DNA of 64,000 bases from Coenobita brevimanus (GCA_032717465.1 CM064670.1:16202931-16266930), one strand, 5' to 3'. Numbered from the stretch's first letter, positions 22,425-33,942 are shown. The notes: generated from the letters alone by a model not told the origin. A program made the numbers and translations.

Positions 22425-23614
22425 CAGAAACTCATTCTAAAGTACTTGTTAAGTGCTTAATTTTTAATGGATATGGAATATTAACAATCATGACATTTCA
22501 TTTGGCAATGACAATATAATTATTTCATGTTTTTAGTCTGACTGTATGAATGCTTAGTAAGCATATTATGAGAAAATGTGACGTGATTGGGGTATTTGGC
22601 TATCAGATTCAGATTCAGCAAACTCGAATTGACAATAAAATCCTAAAGAGGATTATGTTTTTTTCTTGACCCTGAAATTTGTTATTCACTGTTATTTGTT
22701 TTGAAAAGGCAAAACTTGGTTGCTCTCAGCAATCATCGGAATATACTGCTGCATTACTCAACGCAACCTTAGACCGTTACTTCTTGTGCAGTGCAGCTGG
22801 CGTTACGCTATTCTGCCTGATAAAAATCGTTTCCTCAATGTCCGGCAAAAACAATTGGGAATTACGGGTTGTCTATGAAATGAAAATAATTGAGGGTTTT
22901 TATACGATTTCCAAATTTGTGTCCATCTTTTTTGTAACTTCAAAACTGACCGAGATATGCAAAAAAGTTAACTACTGGACTACAGAGTTTTTCTCCCAAC
23001 CCCTGCCCCCATTTCTTGCTGATGCGATAAATCTGTCACTTGGGTACATATGTCAGGAGTCCAAACTGTGAAAAAATTTGGTATTCTCGCTCGCTTCACT
23101 TGCTCGAACAACAAAACCTAACATAGCCAAGAAATTCACATCGTATGGTCCCCTTCTGGGCGTTCTTCAGTCATAACACAGACACAGTTATAAACCCTGC
23201 AGTTTCACTGGGATTTTTCATGTTGAATTTTGAAAAGTTTGGACGGATTTCTAGATTTCGAAGTTACCTTTATTTATCTGCCTCATATTGAATTGGCAAA
23301 GGAAATGCAATAGAAAAAACTGAACTGTACCCAAAATAACTACCAGTAGGATTTTTTTCTCTCTCTCTTTTAAGAACGAACTTGTAAAATAAAATGCTGA
23401 CTGGGGAGAAATATAATTAAGGTTGTTTTAGCTCTCTACAGATGATTTTGTCAGCTACAAGGAAACACTCCGTAGTGACGGGGCAAGGAACAGTATCCCT
23501 CAACCCCTCCACCACTTCATCTCCAAAGGCTGAATGAAACAACCTGATAACAGCAAAACTAGAAATAAGTACTGTAATACTCATGGGCGTCATGGGGTTA
23601 ATCCAGCAGTTCAC
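22425..23614. other. intron 7 sequence between the unknown gene and exon 7
   Basis: The frame 22679-23071 is long but shows no motif, no start context and no splice partner. It may be the 3' flank of the preceding multicopy gene. Nothing else is supported. Confidence 0.5.
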
Positions 23615-23799
23615 CTTGGCTGAGAGTGTGGGCAGGTAGATTGGTAGGGGATTTTCGACAAGAACACCCCAGATGTAGGTGAAAGCTGAGTCGACTGTGA
23701 GGCCGCGTCCCCCTTCCATCCAACACCACATTCTCTGCAGCAGCCACACCGCCAGGCCCACCACTGTTGTTGCCATGGCCGTTGCTACCCACACCACTT
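23615..23799 (-). CDS. IR gene exon 7: M1 helix and pore loop
   Basis: The exon is 185 bp, acceptor CCAACAG|AA and donor CAAG|GTGAAC, phase 1 in and phase 0 out. It begins VVWVATAMATTVVGLAVWLL, a clear membrane helix (M1). After a charged loop it has AFTYIWGVLVENPLP, the pore-loop position of IRs. The frame stays open beyond the donor for about 190 bp, but that extension lacks IR features. Confidence 0.88.
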
Positions 23800-24195
23800 C
23801 TGTTGGGATGATGCAGCACAGCGGTAGAGTCAGGGAAGAATGTTTTAATAATAACTACTTGCATCCGGGCTAGGTCTTGTTTAGTCTATTCTTGCTGCTA
23901 CTACACTATTATGTTCTGCTTAGGTAAGGCCTCCATTACTGACAGGGTTATTTATGGTTGTATCAAATCCCTCCAGTTCAAAAAGTTTACCCTAAGCTGA
24001 ATTAGATCGTCAGGAGATGGCAAGAATAGTATGTAATCATAGGGAACGATACGCTGTTGCTACCCTCCATCTGACCAAACACATACCTCTCCCCACCTTC
24101 CTGCACACCTAACCAAGTGCATAACGGCCCTCACCCCCTCTCCCCGTCTGTATAACACAGGGACATTAAAACTTTTTTTTTTTATTACCAGAAAA

Positions 24196-24367
24196 ACTAC
24201 TTAAGACACAGCATTCTGCCTGTCAAAAGGTACCAGTTCACTCTATAGTGAGTGCTTTCTGAGATTTGCTCCGGAAATGAAATCTCTACACCCAGCCGCC
24301 CAACTCTACGGACGGACACCAGGATAACAATACCCTACTCTGATGTTGTCAGGTGGAGGGTAAAAAC
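24196..24367 (+). repeat. dispersed repeat B, unit 3
   Basis: Landmarks are ACTACTTAAGACACAGCATT, CAAAAGGTACCAGTTCAC, TTCTGAGATTTGCTCCGGAAA, CTCTACGGACGGACACC and the end GTCAGGTGGAGGGTAAAAACC. It is preceded by the C-rich leader at 24100-24175 and followed directly by the triplet tract. Confidence 0.78.
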
Positions 24368-24452
24368 CACAACCATCATCACTACCACCACCACCACCAT
24401 CATCGTCATCATCATCATCATCATCATCACAACCACCACCACTATCATCATT

Positions 24453-24483
<31 letters not shown>

Positions 24484-24511
24484 TCATCACAACCACCACC
24501 ACTATCATCAT

Positions 24512-24564
<53 letters not shown>

Positions 24565-24587
24565 CAACCACCACCACTATCATCATT

Positions 24588-24630
<43 letters not shown>

Positions 24631-24778
24631 CAACCACCAGTACCACCACCATCATCTCTACCACCACCATCATCACTGCCAGCACCATCATCATCATCAT
24701 CATCCTCAATCATTATCACTACCACCACCATCATCACTGCCACCACCATCATCACTGCCACCACCATCATCGTCATCA
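24368..24778. repeat. (CAT/CAC/ATC)n triplet tract, ~410 bp
   Basis: The tract is built of CAT and CAC triplets with higher-order blocks, for example ACAACCACCACCACTATCAT repeated at about 24429, 24489 and 24565. In different frames it would read as poly-His, Thr/Ile, Asp or Gly. Those frames are artefacts of the repeat. It lies in IR intron 6. Confidence 0.95.
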
Positions 24779-24983
24779 ACAACGCTACCCTGTTGTAACC
24801 CTCCATCTGATCAAGCACATATCCCCCCACCTCCCTACACACCTAACCAAGCGAATAATTATTCTCACCCCCCCCCCCTCACCCGCCCAATGTATAACAC
24901 AGACAGCAGGTCGCATTGAAATCTCTTAGATTTTTTTTTCACTTTTTCATTATTTTCCAAAAAAAAAAAAAAAAAAAAAAAAA
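24779..24983 (+). repeat. C-rich leader of repeat B, third copy, with poly-A
   Basis: It contains CACACCTAACCAAGCGAATAA, a run of ten C near 24869-24878, TGTATAACACAGACAGCAGG and TCGCATTGAAATC, matching the leaders of units 2 and 3. A 26-bp A run at about 24958-24984 follows. Confidence 0.65.
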
Positions 24984-25202
24984 ACTACTTAATTCACAGC
25001 AATCTACCTATCAGAAGGCACTAGTTCACTATAAGAAACATACCGATAACTACAGTATATGAAATTTCATGACTCTATAGTTAATACATTCTGAGATTTG
25101 CTCCGGAAACGAAAATCTCAACACCCAGCTGCGCAGCTCTAAGGACGGACACCAGTGATAACAATACCACCTTCTGAATTTCTCAGGTGAAGGGTAAAAA
25201 CC
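24984..25202 (+). repeat. dispersed repeat B, unit 4
   Basis: Landmarks are ACTACTTAATTCACAGCAAT, CAGAAGGCACTAGTTCAC, ATGAAATTTCATGACTC, TGAGATTTGCTCCGGAAAC, AAGGACGGACACC and TCAGGTGAAGGGTAAAAACC. It is closest to unit 3. Confidence 0.78.
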
Positions 25203-26525
25203 GTCCCCTAGCTCAAAGGGTTAAGTAAAAGGTAATTGCTAGTTCGACATTTATGTGATAGAAAAACCTCCTTCCACCTCTAGGAATCAAACCATAGCAC
25301 GTCAACCACGGGTCTTTGCGTTCCAAGAGTTGTGCCACCATACACTAGGCTTGTGAATATGAAAAAGAAAGCAAACTTACCCATCTGGGTTTGATCCTGT
25401 ACCTTCATTCATCGGACCCAGTTATCTACCTGTTTTGGTTTTGCTGATGTCTCCTAATACTCCACTCCATCTACCTCACACTTAGGATATAGTCCTACTC
25501 ATTACTTTCATCTTTGAGGCACCATATCAAAGAGTCATCCATGGACTGGGAATGATGTGAAGCCTCTCTCAGCTATGGGATGATTAGCCAGCAGGGAGTA
25601 GTGTGGGTTAGAAGGGTGGAATATTCGGCGAGCTGTTATACTTGATTGTGATCTGATTTTCACAATGCCTTACTTTGCTTGTAATCGTCTGGCCATCAAT
25701 GCACTTTAGACCTCCTTATCCGTCATACTGAATCTGCATACTGGTCACTTGCGAGCCTGGGCTACAAGGAAGTTGAAAATATCAACAGTGATAATTTTAT
25801 ACTAGTAGAATAAATCACGATTAAAATTAATCTCTTCAGAAATACCTTTGACCTAATATCAAGTATATAATCAACAATTTTTTGCTTCGATTTAAAGTAT
25901 GTAAGGAAAATAGTATGCAATTTCTCACTGAATGAAACGAACTGTCTTTAATATTGTCCTTTCCTTATTCATTGTTAAGTCGAAGAACAGCATCGTTCAG
26001 AAGGTAACTGATAGAATGCCACAGCTATGAACACACAATATTTATCTGTTTCAAACGCGGTTTGTGCTAAGGCTACGAATATTATCAGTGCGATATTTTA
26101 AACTTCCTTGTAGCCCCAAATGTCGTAAGTGGCCAATTACAGGTGTTGATTATAATAAACATACAGTTAAATGTAATCACCTCGTGCACACTGATTATTA
26201 TTCTAAGGAGCACACTACAAGACAAAACACAGAGCTAATATGTGATTCCTAGACTGGAGCACTGCAAACATGACAAGATTTCACAACTCTGAATGAGGGC
26301 TGAGTAGGCTTGTCACTCCAGTATCATTGTACACAACAAATTCTGCATTAAATATTGGTAACAGAATATCAACCCCATTACGCACTTTATATAGAGTCTG
26401 CGGAAGGTAGAGGAAAATGGTTGGACCTTCATCACCATACCATTACCTCTGCCACCATCATTATCACTACCACCACAACGTTCATTTCTTAGTATTTTTA
26501 TAATTGTATATGTTTTCAAACTGAT
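25203..26525. other. intron 6 sequence with one tRNA-like patch
   Basis: The minus strand of 25260-25350 shows an A-box-like word (TATGGTGGCACAACTC) and a B-box-like word (TGGTTTGATTCCTAG), possibly a decayed SINE head. The remainder shows no gene. A short CCATCA/CCACCA patch lies near 26430-26475. Confidence 0.4.
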
Positions 26526-26527
26526 GA

Positions 26528-26530
26528 CTG

Positions 26531-26586
<56 letters not shown>

Positions 26587-26675
26587 ATATAGATAGATAG
26601 ATAGATAGATATAGATATAGATAGATATAGATAAATAGATAGATAGATAGATATACATATATATAGATAGATATA

Positions 26676-26754
<79 letters not shown>

Positions 26755-26780
26755 AGAGAGAGAGAAAGAGAGAGAGAGAT
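26528..26780. repeat. compound microsatellite (AC)n-(GATA)n-(TA)n-(GA)n
   Basis: (AC)n runs at about 26533-26584, GATA/TAGA units at 26590-26670, (TA)n at about 26682-26749 and GA-rich sequence at 26755-26780. Frames through it encode CV or IY repeats and are not genes. Confidence 0.95.
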
Positions 26781-27161
26781 TATTATAACAGAATATATGA
26801 GCCACAGCAGAATATTATGATCAAAATCCTTTGGTTATCAGTATAAAAATTGTCTTAATATGCCACGTATAAAAACCATTACTTATACTGCATATGCTGT
26901 ATCTGTGAATCTGATATCATTGAACACATAGAAACGTGGTAATTCAGATAATGTATGAATTAACACACACAAAAATATTTACGGCATGGTGGGATGAGGA
27001 GGTGAAGAGAGCGGTGGAAGAAAAGAGCATGAAGTGGCTAAAGTGGTTACAGAACAGAGGTTCAGTTGAAATAAGAACTGAATATGTTGAGAGCAAGAAG
27101 CACGTAAAGAGACTAGTGAAGAGGGAAAAAAAAGGAGGTAAATGAGGATCTAGGAAGAAAA

Positions 27162-28253
27162 ATGAATGCGAACTACTCTGAAAATAGGGAGTTATTCTGG
27201 AAAGAGGTGAGGAAATGTAGAAGTGAAAGCGGAAAGAAATGTGATTGTGTGAAGGATGTAGGTGGTAGATTATTAACCCATGAAGATGAAGTCAGGACCA
27301 GATGGAAAGAATATTTTGAAAGCCTGATGAATGGGAATAAAGAAAGCAGAGCAGCTGTAAACATGATTGGTTTTAGGGGTGTGCAGAGAAGGAATTCATT
27401 ACCAGGAGACCTGACACTCGCACAGGTGAAGAGTGCTGTGAAGCGGCTGAATAATGGGAAAGCAGGTGGAGTTGATGAGGTGTATGCAGAGATGCTTGAG
27501 TGTAGTGGAGAGAGTGGAATGATGTGCTTGTTGGAGATCTGTAAGAAGGCAGGGAGGAGTGAAACTGTGCCTGCAGTGTGGAAGAAGGCTGTGATTGTAC
27601 CCCTGTACAAAAATAAAGGTGAGCGAAGTGAGTGCAAGAATTATCGTGGTTTAAGTTTACTGAGTCTGGAAGAGAAGGTATATGGAAGAATTACTATAGA
27701 GAAAGTAAGAGAGATATCAGAAGTCCTACTGAGTGATGAATAGGGTGGCTTCAGGAGTGGCAGAGGATGTGTGGACCAAATATTTGCAGTGAGACAGATA
27801 GTAGAGAAGGCCTGTGAGAAGGACCATAGGGTGTTTATGGCAATCATGGATCTGGAAAAAGCATATGACAACGTGGACAGAGATGGATTGTGGAAAGTTT
27901 TGCGCATGTACGGTGTAGAGGGTAAGCTGCTAGGTGCTGTCAAGAGTTTTTATGATGGTAGTGAAGCATGTGTAAGGGTTAATGGGCATCTAGGTGAATG
28001 GTTCACGATTGGTGTGGGCATGCGACAAGGTTGTGTGATGTCCCCATGGTTGTTCAATATATATATGGATGGGGTGATGAGAGAAATAAAAACACGAGTA
28101 ATGGAGAGAGGGATAGCGTTGGTAATGAATGGTGATGAATGGAATATCTCAAATTTGTTGTATGCTGATGATGCAGTACTGTTTGCAAGTACCGGACAAG
28201 AACTTGGTAGGCTAGTGCAGAGTTTTCCTGATGTCTGTCAGCATCGTGTCTGA
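27162..28253 (+). pseudogene. reverse transcriptase of RTE LINE copy 2
   Basis: Two frames, 27162-27743 and 27744-28253, are in the same phase and separated only by the TAG at 27741. RT motifs 0 to 5 are present, including QGCVMSPWLF and LLYADDAVLF. A single nonsense change and a downstream frame change near 28252 are the only clear lesions, so this copy is younger than copy 1. The enzyme would copy its own RNA at a nicked target. Confidence 0.85.
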
Positions 28254-28276
28254 TAGTAAATGTAGAAAAGAATAAA

Positions 28277-28930
28277 GTGATGGTTATTGATAGAGATGGT
28301 GTCTCGCAGTGCGATGTAACAGTGAATGGAGAGAGACTGGAATTATTGAGAGAGTTCAAATACCTGGGTACAGTGATAGAAAAGAGAGGAAAATGTGCAA
28401 AAGAAGTTGAAAGTAGAGTGACGCAAGGAAGAAAAATAGCTGATGCAATGAAGGCCTTGATAAGTAACAGAGGCTTGAGTGTTGCAGCTGCACGAGTCTT
28501 ACATGAAGGAGTGTTAGTGCCAACTTTAACATATGGATGTGAGACTATGGTGTGGCATGAAAATGAAAAGTCAAGAGTAAGAGCAGTGGAGATGGGACTG
28601 CTGAGGAATGTATGTGGAGTACAGAGGGTGGATAGGATACGAAATAATGTGATTCGTGAAAAATGCGGAGTGAGGAAGTCGGTGGACACCAGAATCGAAG
28701 AGAGTGTACTGAGATGGTATGGTCATGTGGAGAGAATGGATAACAATAGAGTGGTGAACAAGGTATATCTGAGCGAATTCGAAGGAGGGACTAGGCGAGG
28801 TAGGCCAAGGAGAAGGTGGAGAGATATGGTGGATGAATGTGTGAGAAAGAGAGGTTTGGAAGTCGGTAAGGTTAGGGTACTGACAGGAGATCAAGCTGGC
28901 TGGATGAATGTTGTGAGTATAAGTGTATGA
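28277..28930 (+). pseudogene. C-terminal (thumb and tail) region of RTE LINE copy 2
   Basis: This is an open frame of 217 codons with EFKYLGTVIEKRG, VLVPTLTYGCETMVW, LRWYGHVERMDNNR and a basic RRGRPRRRWRD tail. In the intact element it would be continuous with the RT. The frame change near 28252 separates them here. Confidence 0.85.
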
Positions 28931-29220
28931 TTAGGGATTATAGCACCCCTTTTTAACATGGCAGCGTCTGGATTGACTATCGGATACGATTATGTGAAGC
29001 TACAGAACGTGGTGAATGTTTTTGGCACTCTGATAGAGCCAGGATTCCGGGGGCTTGAATGAGGAGTGAATGGAAGCGTGGTCCAATGGATTGGGAAATT
29101 TGGGCTGTCTGGACATTGCTACTCCTCACCCTGGCCTAGGATGGGAAAGGAGGTCTGGATGATGATGATGATGATAAACTCGACAAGTTTTCTGCACGGA
29201 ACGTCAGTGTTGGAGCAAAC

Positions 29221-29462
29221 CTGAAAATGGACTAATCAGAGCCAGATATTTAGGCAGAGGTTGTGGCTTGGGAGAAATTACGGTGATTTTTTCATAGGTG
29301 TATATGAGGGAAAAATCAATAACTCTCGTTCTGTCGTAATTTGGGGTGAGGTTGAGTGAGAAGTCCGCCTGCTGGCGCTGTAACGTTCCCACGATCCCAT
29401 TCCAGCTGCCGTTGGCTCCAGGAATGCCCCACGCACAGTCAGTGGGCTCGAACACTTCGTAC
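29221..29462 (-). CDS. IR gene exon 6: S1 lobe with conserved ligand-site arginine
   Basis: The exon is 242 bp, acceptor TATCAG|G and donor TTCAG|GTTTGC, phase 2 in and phase 1 out. It encodes WGIPGANGSWNGIVGTLQRQ and ADFSLNLTP, then DRTRVIDFS. The first Arg of that motif aligns with the arginine that binds the ligand carboxylate in glutamate receptors (R-x-x-V-I-D-F). The exon ends just before M1 (YLALISPFS). Retention of this Arg is notable because many divergent IRs have lost it; the ligand remains unknown. Confidence 0.9.
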
Positions 29463-29678
29463 CTGATATAAGACACCTTTTAAATAATTCGTGACGATAA
29501 ACACAATATACCTCTAAGTAAAATCATATTATTTTTTAATGTTGCACTAACAATATTTTAGATTATATACACTTTCCTTAAAAAGGTGCATTATAGTACA
29601 TGCATTCATGTTGTGACACATTGGAAAGAATATTGATAATGGAGTATGTTTTATGTGTGTTTCATCAGAGTGACCCAC

Positions 29679-29844
29679 GTGAAGTTGAGCGACTTTGTGA
29701 GGGCTTCCAGGACGTCGTAGTCGAGTGAGGGGAGAAGCTGCTGACGTCCACCCTGGCAGTTTTCACCGTTTGGCAAGTTGATCATAGGTTGGTAGCCGAG
29801 CGTCACCACCCTCATCCTATGGCCACCCAAACCTCGCTCCTCCC
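29679..29844 (-). CDS. IR gene exon 5: start of ligand-binding lobe S1
   Basis: The exon is 166 bp, acceptor GGCAG|GG and donor TTCAC|GTGGGT, phase 1 in and phase 2 out. It holds the beginning of S1: MRVVTLGYQPM, then DYDVLEALTKSLNFT, which matches the first strand and helix of the glutamate-receptor ligand-binding domain. The codon split with exon 6 gives Thr and restores the continuous NFTYEV run expected in IRs. Confidence 0.88.
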
Positions 29845-29954
29845 CTGCCATCAGTATGCCTCTACCAACACACTGTTACTCATACACGTCTTGTCACAAC
29901 ACACAATTAGTTTCTTTTCACAATGCACAATTGATTTTTTTATACAATATCCTG

Positions 29955-30680
29955 TCTTTATTTTTTATGCAAAGAAGGGGGAACCAAAGGCTAAGGGCCT
30001 GCAAAGTTGTTCTAAAAAAAAAAAAAAATAATAAGATTTTTTCCTTTCGAGATGCCTGGGATCTGGACTTGTCGCATTTAAAAGACTGGGTCACTGACAA
30101 AGAAAAATACAGACTGAGGAAGACAGCTCCAGAGTTGTCCTGTAGCATACATGAATAAATAAAAGTGTTTAGCTCTTGCATTAAAAGGCTGGTCAGACGG
30201 ATGCTATGCGCCCTCCTCGAATGCAAGTACTGCAGACAGTTCAGAAGAGCAATGATCACTGACCTTCTGAAGTAGTGAAGAGATCAAAATGTAACCCTGT
30301 GGCGAAGTGAGAGAGACTGGAGGGAGTCAGTGAGAGGAGTCAGGTTGATAGGGCAAAAGGCCTTTGACTCCACACTTTTTAAAAGAGTTTGCATGTGGGA
30401 AGCCACTCAACACATGCGAGTTGTGCTCTACATAAGGGCGAATAAGACCATAAGTAAACACCTGTACAAGTGTAAAGAAAGCATAGCACATCTAATCTCT
30501 TGGAAGCTGATTTTGCAGAGGAAGTAATATAATCTTTCCATCATTGGCCCGAAAAAAAGAAAGTACAAGGTTTATAAGAGATGATCAAGGACTAAGCTAC
30601 GTGATGTTAAATATTAAGGGACTTTCTAGTGGAAGATTCAGACCATTTCATACAGTTTAGAAAGCCTTTTCAAACTGGAG
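29955..30680 (-). mobile_element. 3' fragment of the CR1/L2/Jockey-group LINE seen at 51965-55480
   Basis: The + strand matches 51985-52740 in order: ATTTTTTATGC, GGAACCAAAGGC, GAGATGCCTGG, AAATACAGACTGAGG, CCTTTGACTCCAC, ATCTCTTGGAAGC and GTGGAAGATT. Read on the minus strand it is the last part of the coding region plus 3' UTR ending in an A-rich tail near 29955. It is 5'-truncated and lies in IR intron 4. Confidence 0.8.
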
Positions 30681-31048
30681 GGGACATATATACCCTTCAT
30701 TAACGCTCTTCACAATTAGGGAGTTCTCTCAGTCTGTAGATAAAGCAATCCGGTGATAGCAACAATAAAGAATATGTCATCGAACTGAAGAGGTTAAGGA
30801 CCTAGTTACCCCACTGCTCTTTAGGCGTTTCAGTGGTCCTTGCCTTTCATGCATTGTCCCTCAAAGCAATAATTCAGCACTACTAGGCAACAACAACTAA
30901 ACAACTAAAAGAGTCACTAAACACATCCAGTATTCCGACTGGTGATTCTATGGCGATTACTGTAAATACTAATGTCCTGTCACGATGAAACCATTGATGA
31001 TACTACCCTCCCGGCTGTTTAAAGAAAAATATTACATTTAAAAAATTT
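30681..31048. other. intron 4 sequence, nothing recognised
   Basis: There is no open frame with motifs and no clear repeat partner in the window. Confidence 0.6.
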
Positions 31049-33060
31049 ATCTATCTATCTACCTATTGCCAGATGCCTTAATCCCGTAAGAGGTGGCCAC
31101 CAACAAATCGTCTCCATGTCGTCCTGTCCTCCACCATTTCGCTGCCCTGCTCCCAGCTCACACTCCCCTCTCTCATATACATCTTCACTCCATCCCTGCA
31201 TTTCATCCTAGGCATTCCCCTCCCTCTATCCCCCTCCACCTCACTCACATACACTCTCCTCGTCAGTCTTTCACTTTCCATCCTCTCCACATGGCCAAAC
31301 CACCTCAGTGTGTTTCTCCTAACGCTTCTTTTCACATCCACATCCACAACACAACGCTCCTTCACATCCTTATTTGTCAGTCTCTCTGCATGTGACTGCA
31401 CATGCTCCTCTCGAATAACTCATTTCCACTCTCTCACTCTTGACTTCTGTCCCTCCAACAAGGTCCAAGCTTCACTTCAATACGTTAGAGTTGGTATCAC
31501 AATACTGTCATGTCTTTTTCACTTCAATGCTCACTTCCCTGTTTCTGATCACTGCTTTCAAGGAACCAGCAACCTTTCTTCTTTGTTGTAACCTTTCAAG
31601 CACTTCACCCTCTAAACTTCGATTCTTACTCATCACACTACCCATGTACTTAAACTCACTAACATTTTCCATTTCCTCCTCATTCAACCTCACTGTATAT
31701 TGGCTGACTTCACATCTCTCGAAGATCATAACTTTACTCTTCCCTTCATTCACCTTTAGATTCCGTTTCTTACACATACTCCCAAACTCATCCACCAAGC
31801 GTTGCAGCTCCCCTTCGTCTTCACTTAACAACACAGTATTATCTGCAAACAACAGTACAGGGAGTTTCCAAACACTGCCCTCTCTCATTAGGGCCGCTCC
31901 AACATCCACTGCCCTACAATGTATCGCTTTTATAACCCCATCCATATACAGATTGAACAACCATGGAGACATGACACATCCCTGTTTCAATCCAATCTTC
32001 AAATAGAATCATTAACTCAGTTCACTATTCACACGCATTGCAGCCTTAGCGCCCTCGTACGTACTCTTCACAGCATTCAACAACTTCCCATCTCCTTCTT
32101 ATATTGTTGATACTTTCCGAAATCCTTGTCTATCCACCCTGTCATATGCATTCTCCAAATCCACGAAGGCCTCATACAACTTCTTTCCCTTCTCTAGATA
32201 CTTTTAAAGATCTAAGAATGAATATCTGATCTACACAACCTCTTCCTTTCCTAAAACCGCCCTGTTCTTCTCCAGCTAATTCCTCTTTATTCCTCTGTTA
32301 TTTCCCTAACTCTGTCAGCAAGTATCTTACCATATACTTTTCCTATTACATTAAGAAGAGAAGTGCCCCTATGATTACCACATACATCTTTTTCCCATTT
32401 TCCTTTGTACAAGGGAATAATTATACCTGACTTCCAATCCCCCAGGACTCTACCTTCCTCCCAGGCCAATCTGCACGTCTACATCCATTGTCCTATTATC
32501 TCTCCCCCATGCTTCAGCATTTCACCACACACTCCATCAATTCCTCTGGCTTTCCCCGTTTTAACTTTCTACATTGTTTTCACAACTTCCATCCTACTGA
32601 TTTCTTCCTCTCTTCTCACAGCCCTCCGTCTCCCAGCCATCCCCCAGCCACTTATGCTTGCATTACTTTCATTCTCTAAGTTCAACAATTCCTTAAAATG
32701 TTTTCTCCATCTGCTCACTTTTTCTCCCTTCTCTACTAGTAATCTACCATTTTTATCTTTCACTCCCCAACTAACTTCTTTGGCACTGTCTAACTCTCTT
32801 TACCTCTTTCCAGAACATTTTCTTAAATTCCCTCCACTTCACATTCAAATTCCTTCCAAATTCCTCATCCACTCTCTTCTTACTCTCTCTTACTAATCTT
32901 TTCACCTCTCTCTTCCCCTCTACATATACCTCTTTCTTCCGTCTCTCAACTTCTTCCACGTCCCTGTTTCTCATCCACTCACTATATTTTGTTTTGTACT
33001 TCATATTCTTATGTAATAGAAATATGAAGTACAAAACAAAATAGTATAAGAAAGAAGGAT
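31049..33060 (-). mobile_element. second RTE-like LINE family, copy 1 (decayed)
   Basis: Minus-strand blocks in order: a basic N-terminal segment (KKEVYVEGKREVKRLV, about 32915), GIIIPLYKGK (about 32400), GKVYGKILADRVRE (about 32320), LKQGCVMSPWLFNLYMDG (about 31970), LLFADNTVLLSED (about 31850), FKYMGSVMSK (about 31660) and LRWFGHVERME (about 31290). The catalytic box reads FADN instead of FADD. The 3' end is a (TAGA)n tail at 31049-31066. The tail and order agree with an RTE-like element. A second copy lies at 55490-56205. Confidence 0.82.
32985..33043. repeat. 23-bp perfect inverted repeat (hairpin) at the LINE 5' junction
   Basis: TATTTTGTTTTGTACTTCAT at 32985 is followed after a 13-nt spacer by its exact reverse complement, ending at 33043; each arm is 23 bp. 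It coincides with the 5' end of the LINE copy at 31049-33060. Confidence 0.9.
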
Positions 33061-33455
33061 ACTTCATGATGTTCAGGAAAGAATGAGAAATACAAAAGGC
33101 AGATTACAATGCTGGCAGGAGACTGGGGCCAACTTTTGCTTGTGGCAGCACGTCCACTAGATCTGTCAGTAACCTAATGAATCTCCTGCAGCCTCAGTTC
33201 ATCCGCAAGACCTGGTATTTTTATTCGGAAACTCAGTATATGCCAGTCAAGTACTAAAGCTCGCCAAGTATTAAGTAATGTATCTACAGCACATTTCTGC
33301 TAGTCTGACTAATATTCCTAACTCCTTTCAGCTCCGTTAGTGGCCAAGTGAATATGGATTGAAGGGTTAATCTGACTCATGGAAAAGCGACTTATCATTG
33401 AAGTTGTGCGAATAGCCCGGTCCCTTTTAAGTAAAAAATAAATCGAATGAGGTAC
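33061..33455. other. intron 4 sequence next to exon 4
   Basis: No gene or repeat is recognised. The donor of exon 4 lies at 33455-33454. Confidence 0.6.
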
Positions 33456-33560
33456 CAGGGAGTTGGGTGGTAGTGGGTGAGTGAAGTGCGTGGACGGCAG
33501 GACGGCCACCATCACAGTACAGACACCGCGACAGCACCTCAGCCCGAGCCTCACCCACGC
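33456..33560 (-). CDS. IR gene exon 4: linker before S1 with paired cysteines
   Basis: This small 105-bp exon lies between the acceptor GTGCCAG|GC and the donor CTG|GTACCT, phase 1 in and phase 1 out. It encodes EVLSRCLYCDGG, whose CLYC pair is a recurrent feature upstream of the S1 lobe in arthropod IRs. The donor is the weakest of the set. It is accepted because it alone gives the phase needed by exon 5. Confidence 0.7.
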
Positions 33561-33748
33561 CTGGCACACAGTGTAATGCTTAACACTTCACTTATATTTA
33601 CTTATATTCACGCTAATAAGAACATTGTTTCATAGTTTGTTTTGAAGTTTTAACTTTACGTCAGAAGAAGAAATGCTGTACTCCATTCACCTTAAATATA
33701 CAGGCATGTCATGCGAGTTACTGATACAATGCATCTGTGTATCTTTAC

Positions 33749-33942
33749 CTTCCTGTGTCGGACCTGCCGCCTTGAGTTTAAGAATGTACTGCCGTTGGCG
33801 GTGTTGGTATGTGGTGATGTAGAGTGCAGTTGGTGTGTTGTGGAGTGTTGGGTGGAACAGGACGCTATGTGCTGCATCCCTCTCACCCAACACCACAGTC
33901 CGTATATCCGGCCGTAGCCACGCATGCGTTTCCTCCAGGAAC
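33749..33942 (-). CDS. IR gene exon 3: extracellular amino-terminal region
   Basis: The exon is 194 bp between the acceptor TTTATAG|G and the donor GAAG|GTAAAG, in phase 2 on entry and phase 1 on exit. It encodes FLEETHAWLRP at its start, then VVLGERDAAHSVLF and ALYITTYQ, i.e. alternating strands and helices as in the amino-terminal lobe of IRs. No membrane segment is present. The codon completed with exon 2 is Arg. Confidence 0.8.

Larger units (their letters stand above)
26985..29174 (+). mobile_element. RTE-type non-LTR retrotransposon, copy 2 (5'-truncated)
   Basis: It starts at TGGTGGGATGAGGA, equivalent to position 8676 of copy 1, so the endonuclease is missing. RT blocks are KNYRGLSLLSL (about 27640), GGFRSGRG after an in-frame TAG at 27741, VFMAIMDLEKAYDNVDRDG (about 27830), GMRQGCVMSPWLFN (about 28020) and the catalytic YADD at 28161. 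A frame change near 28252 precedes a long C-terminal frame to 28930 (LRWYGHVERMD, RRGRPRRRWRDM). The 3' end has a (GATGAT)n tail to 29174 that touches IR exon 6 at 47 bp. It is in IR intron 6, antisense to the gene. Confidence 0.9.

Noticed and set aside
22679..23071. 130-codon + frame
   Set aside because: There is no motif, no start context and no splice partner; it lies in intronic or repeat-like sequence.
24252..24929. Long frames encoding poly-His, Thr/Ile, Asp/Gly or Met/Val runs
   Set aside because: They are translations of the CAT/CAC tract in different frames and strands; there is no start, splice or domain evidence.
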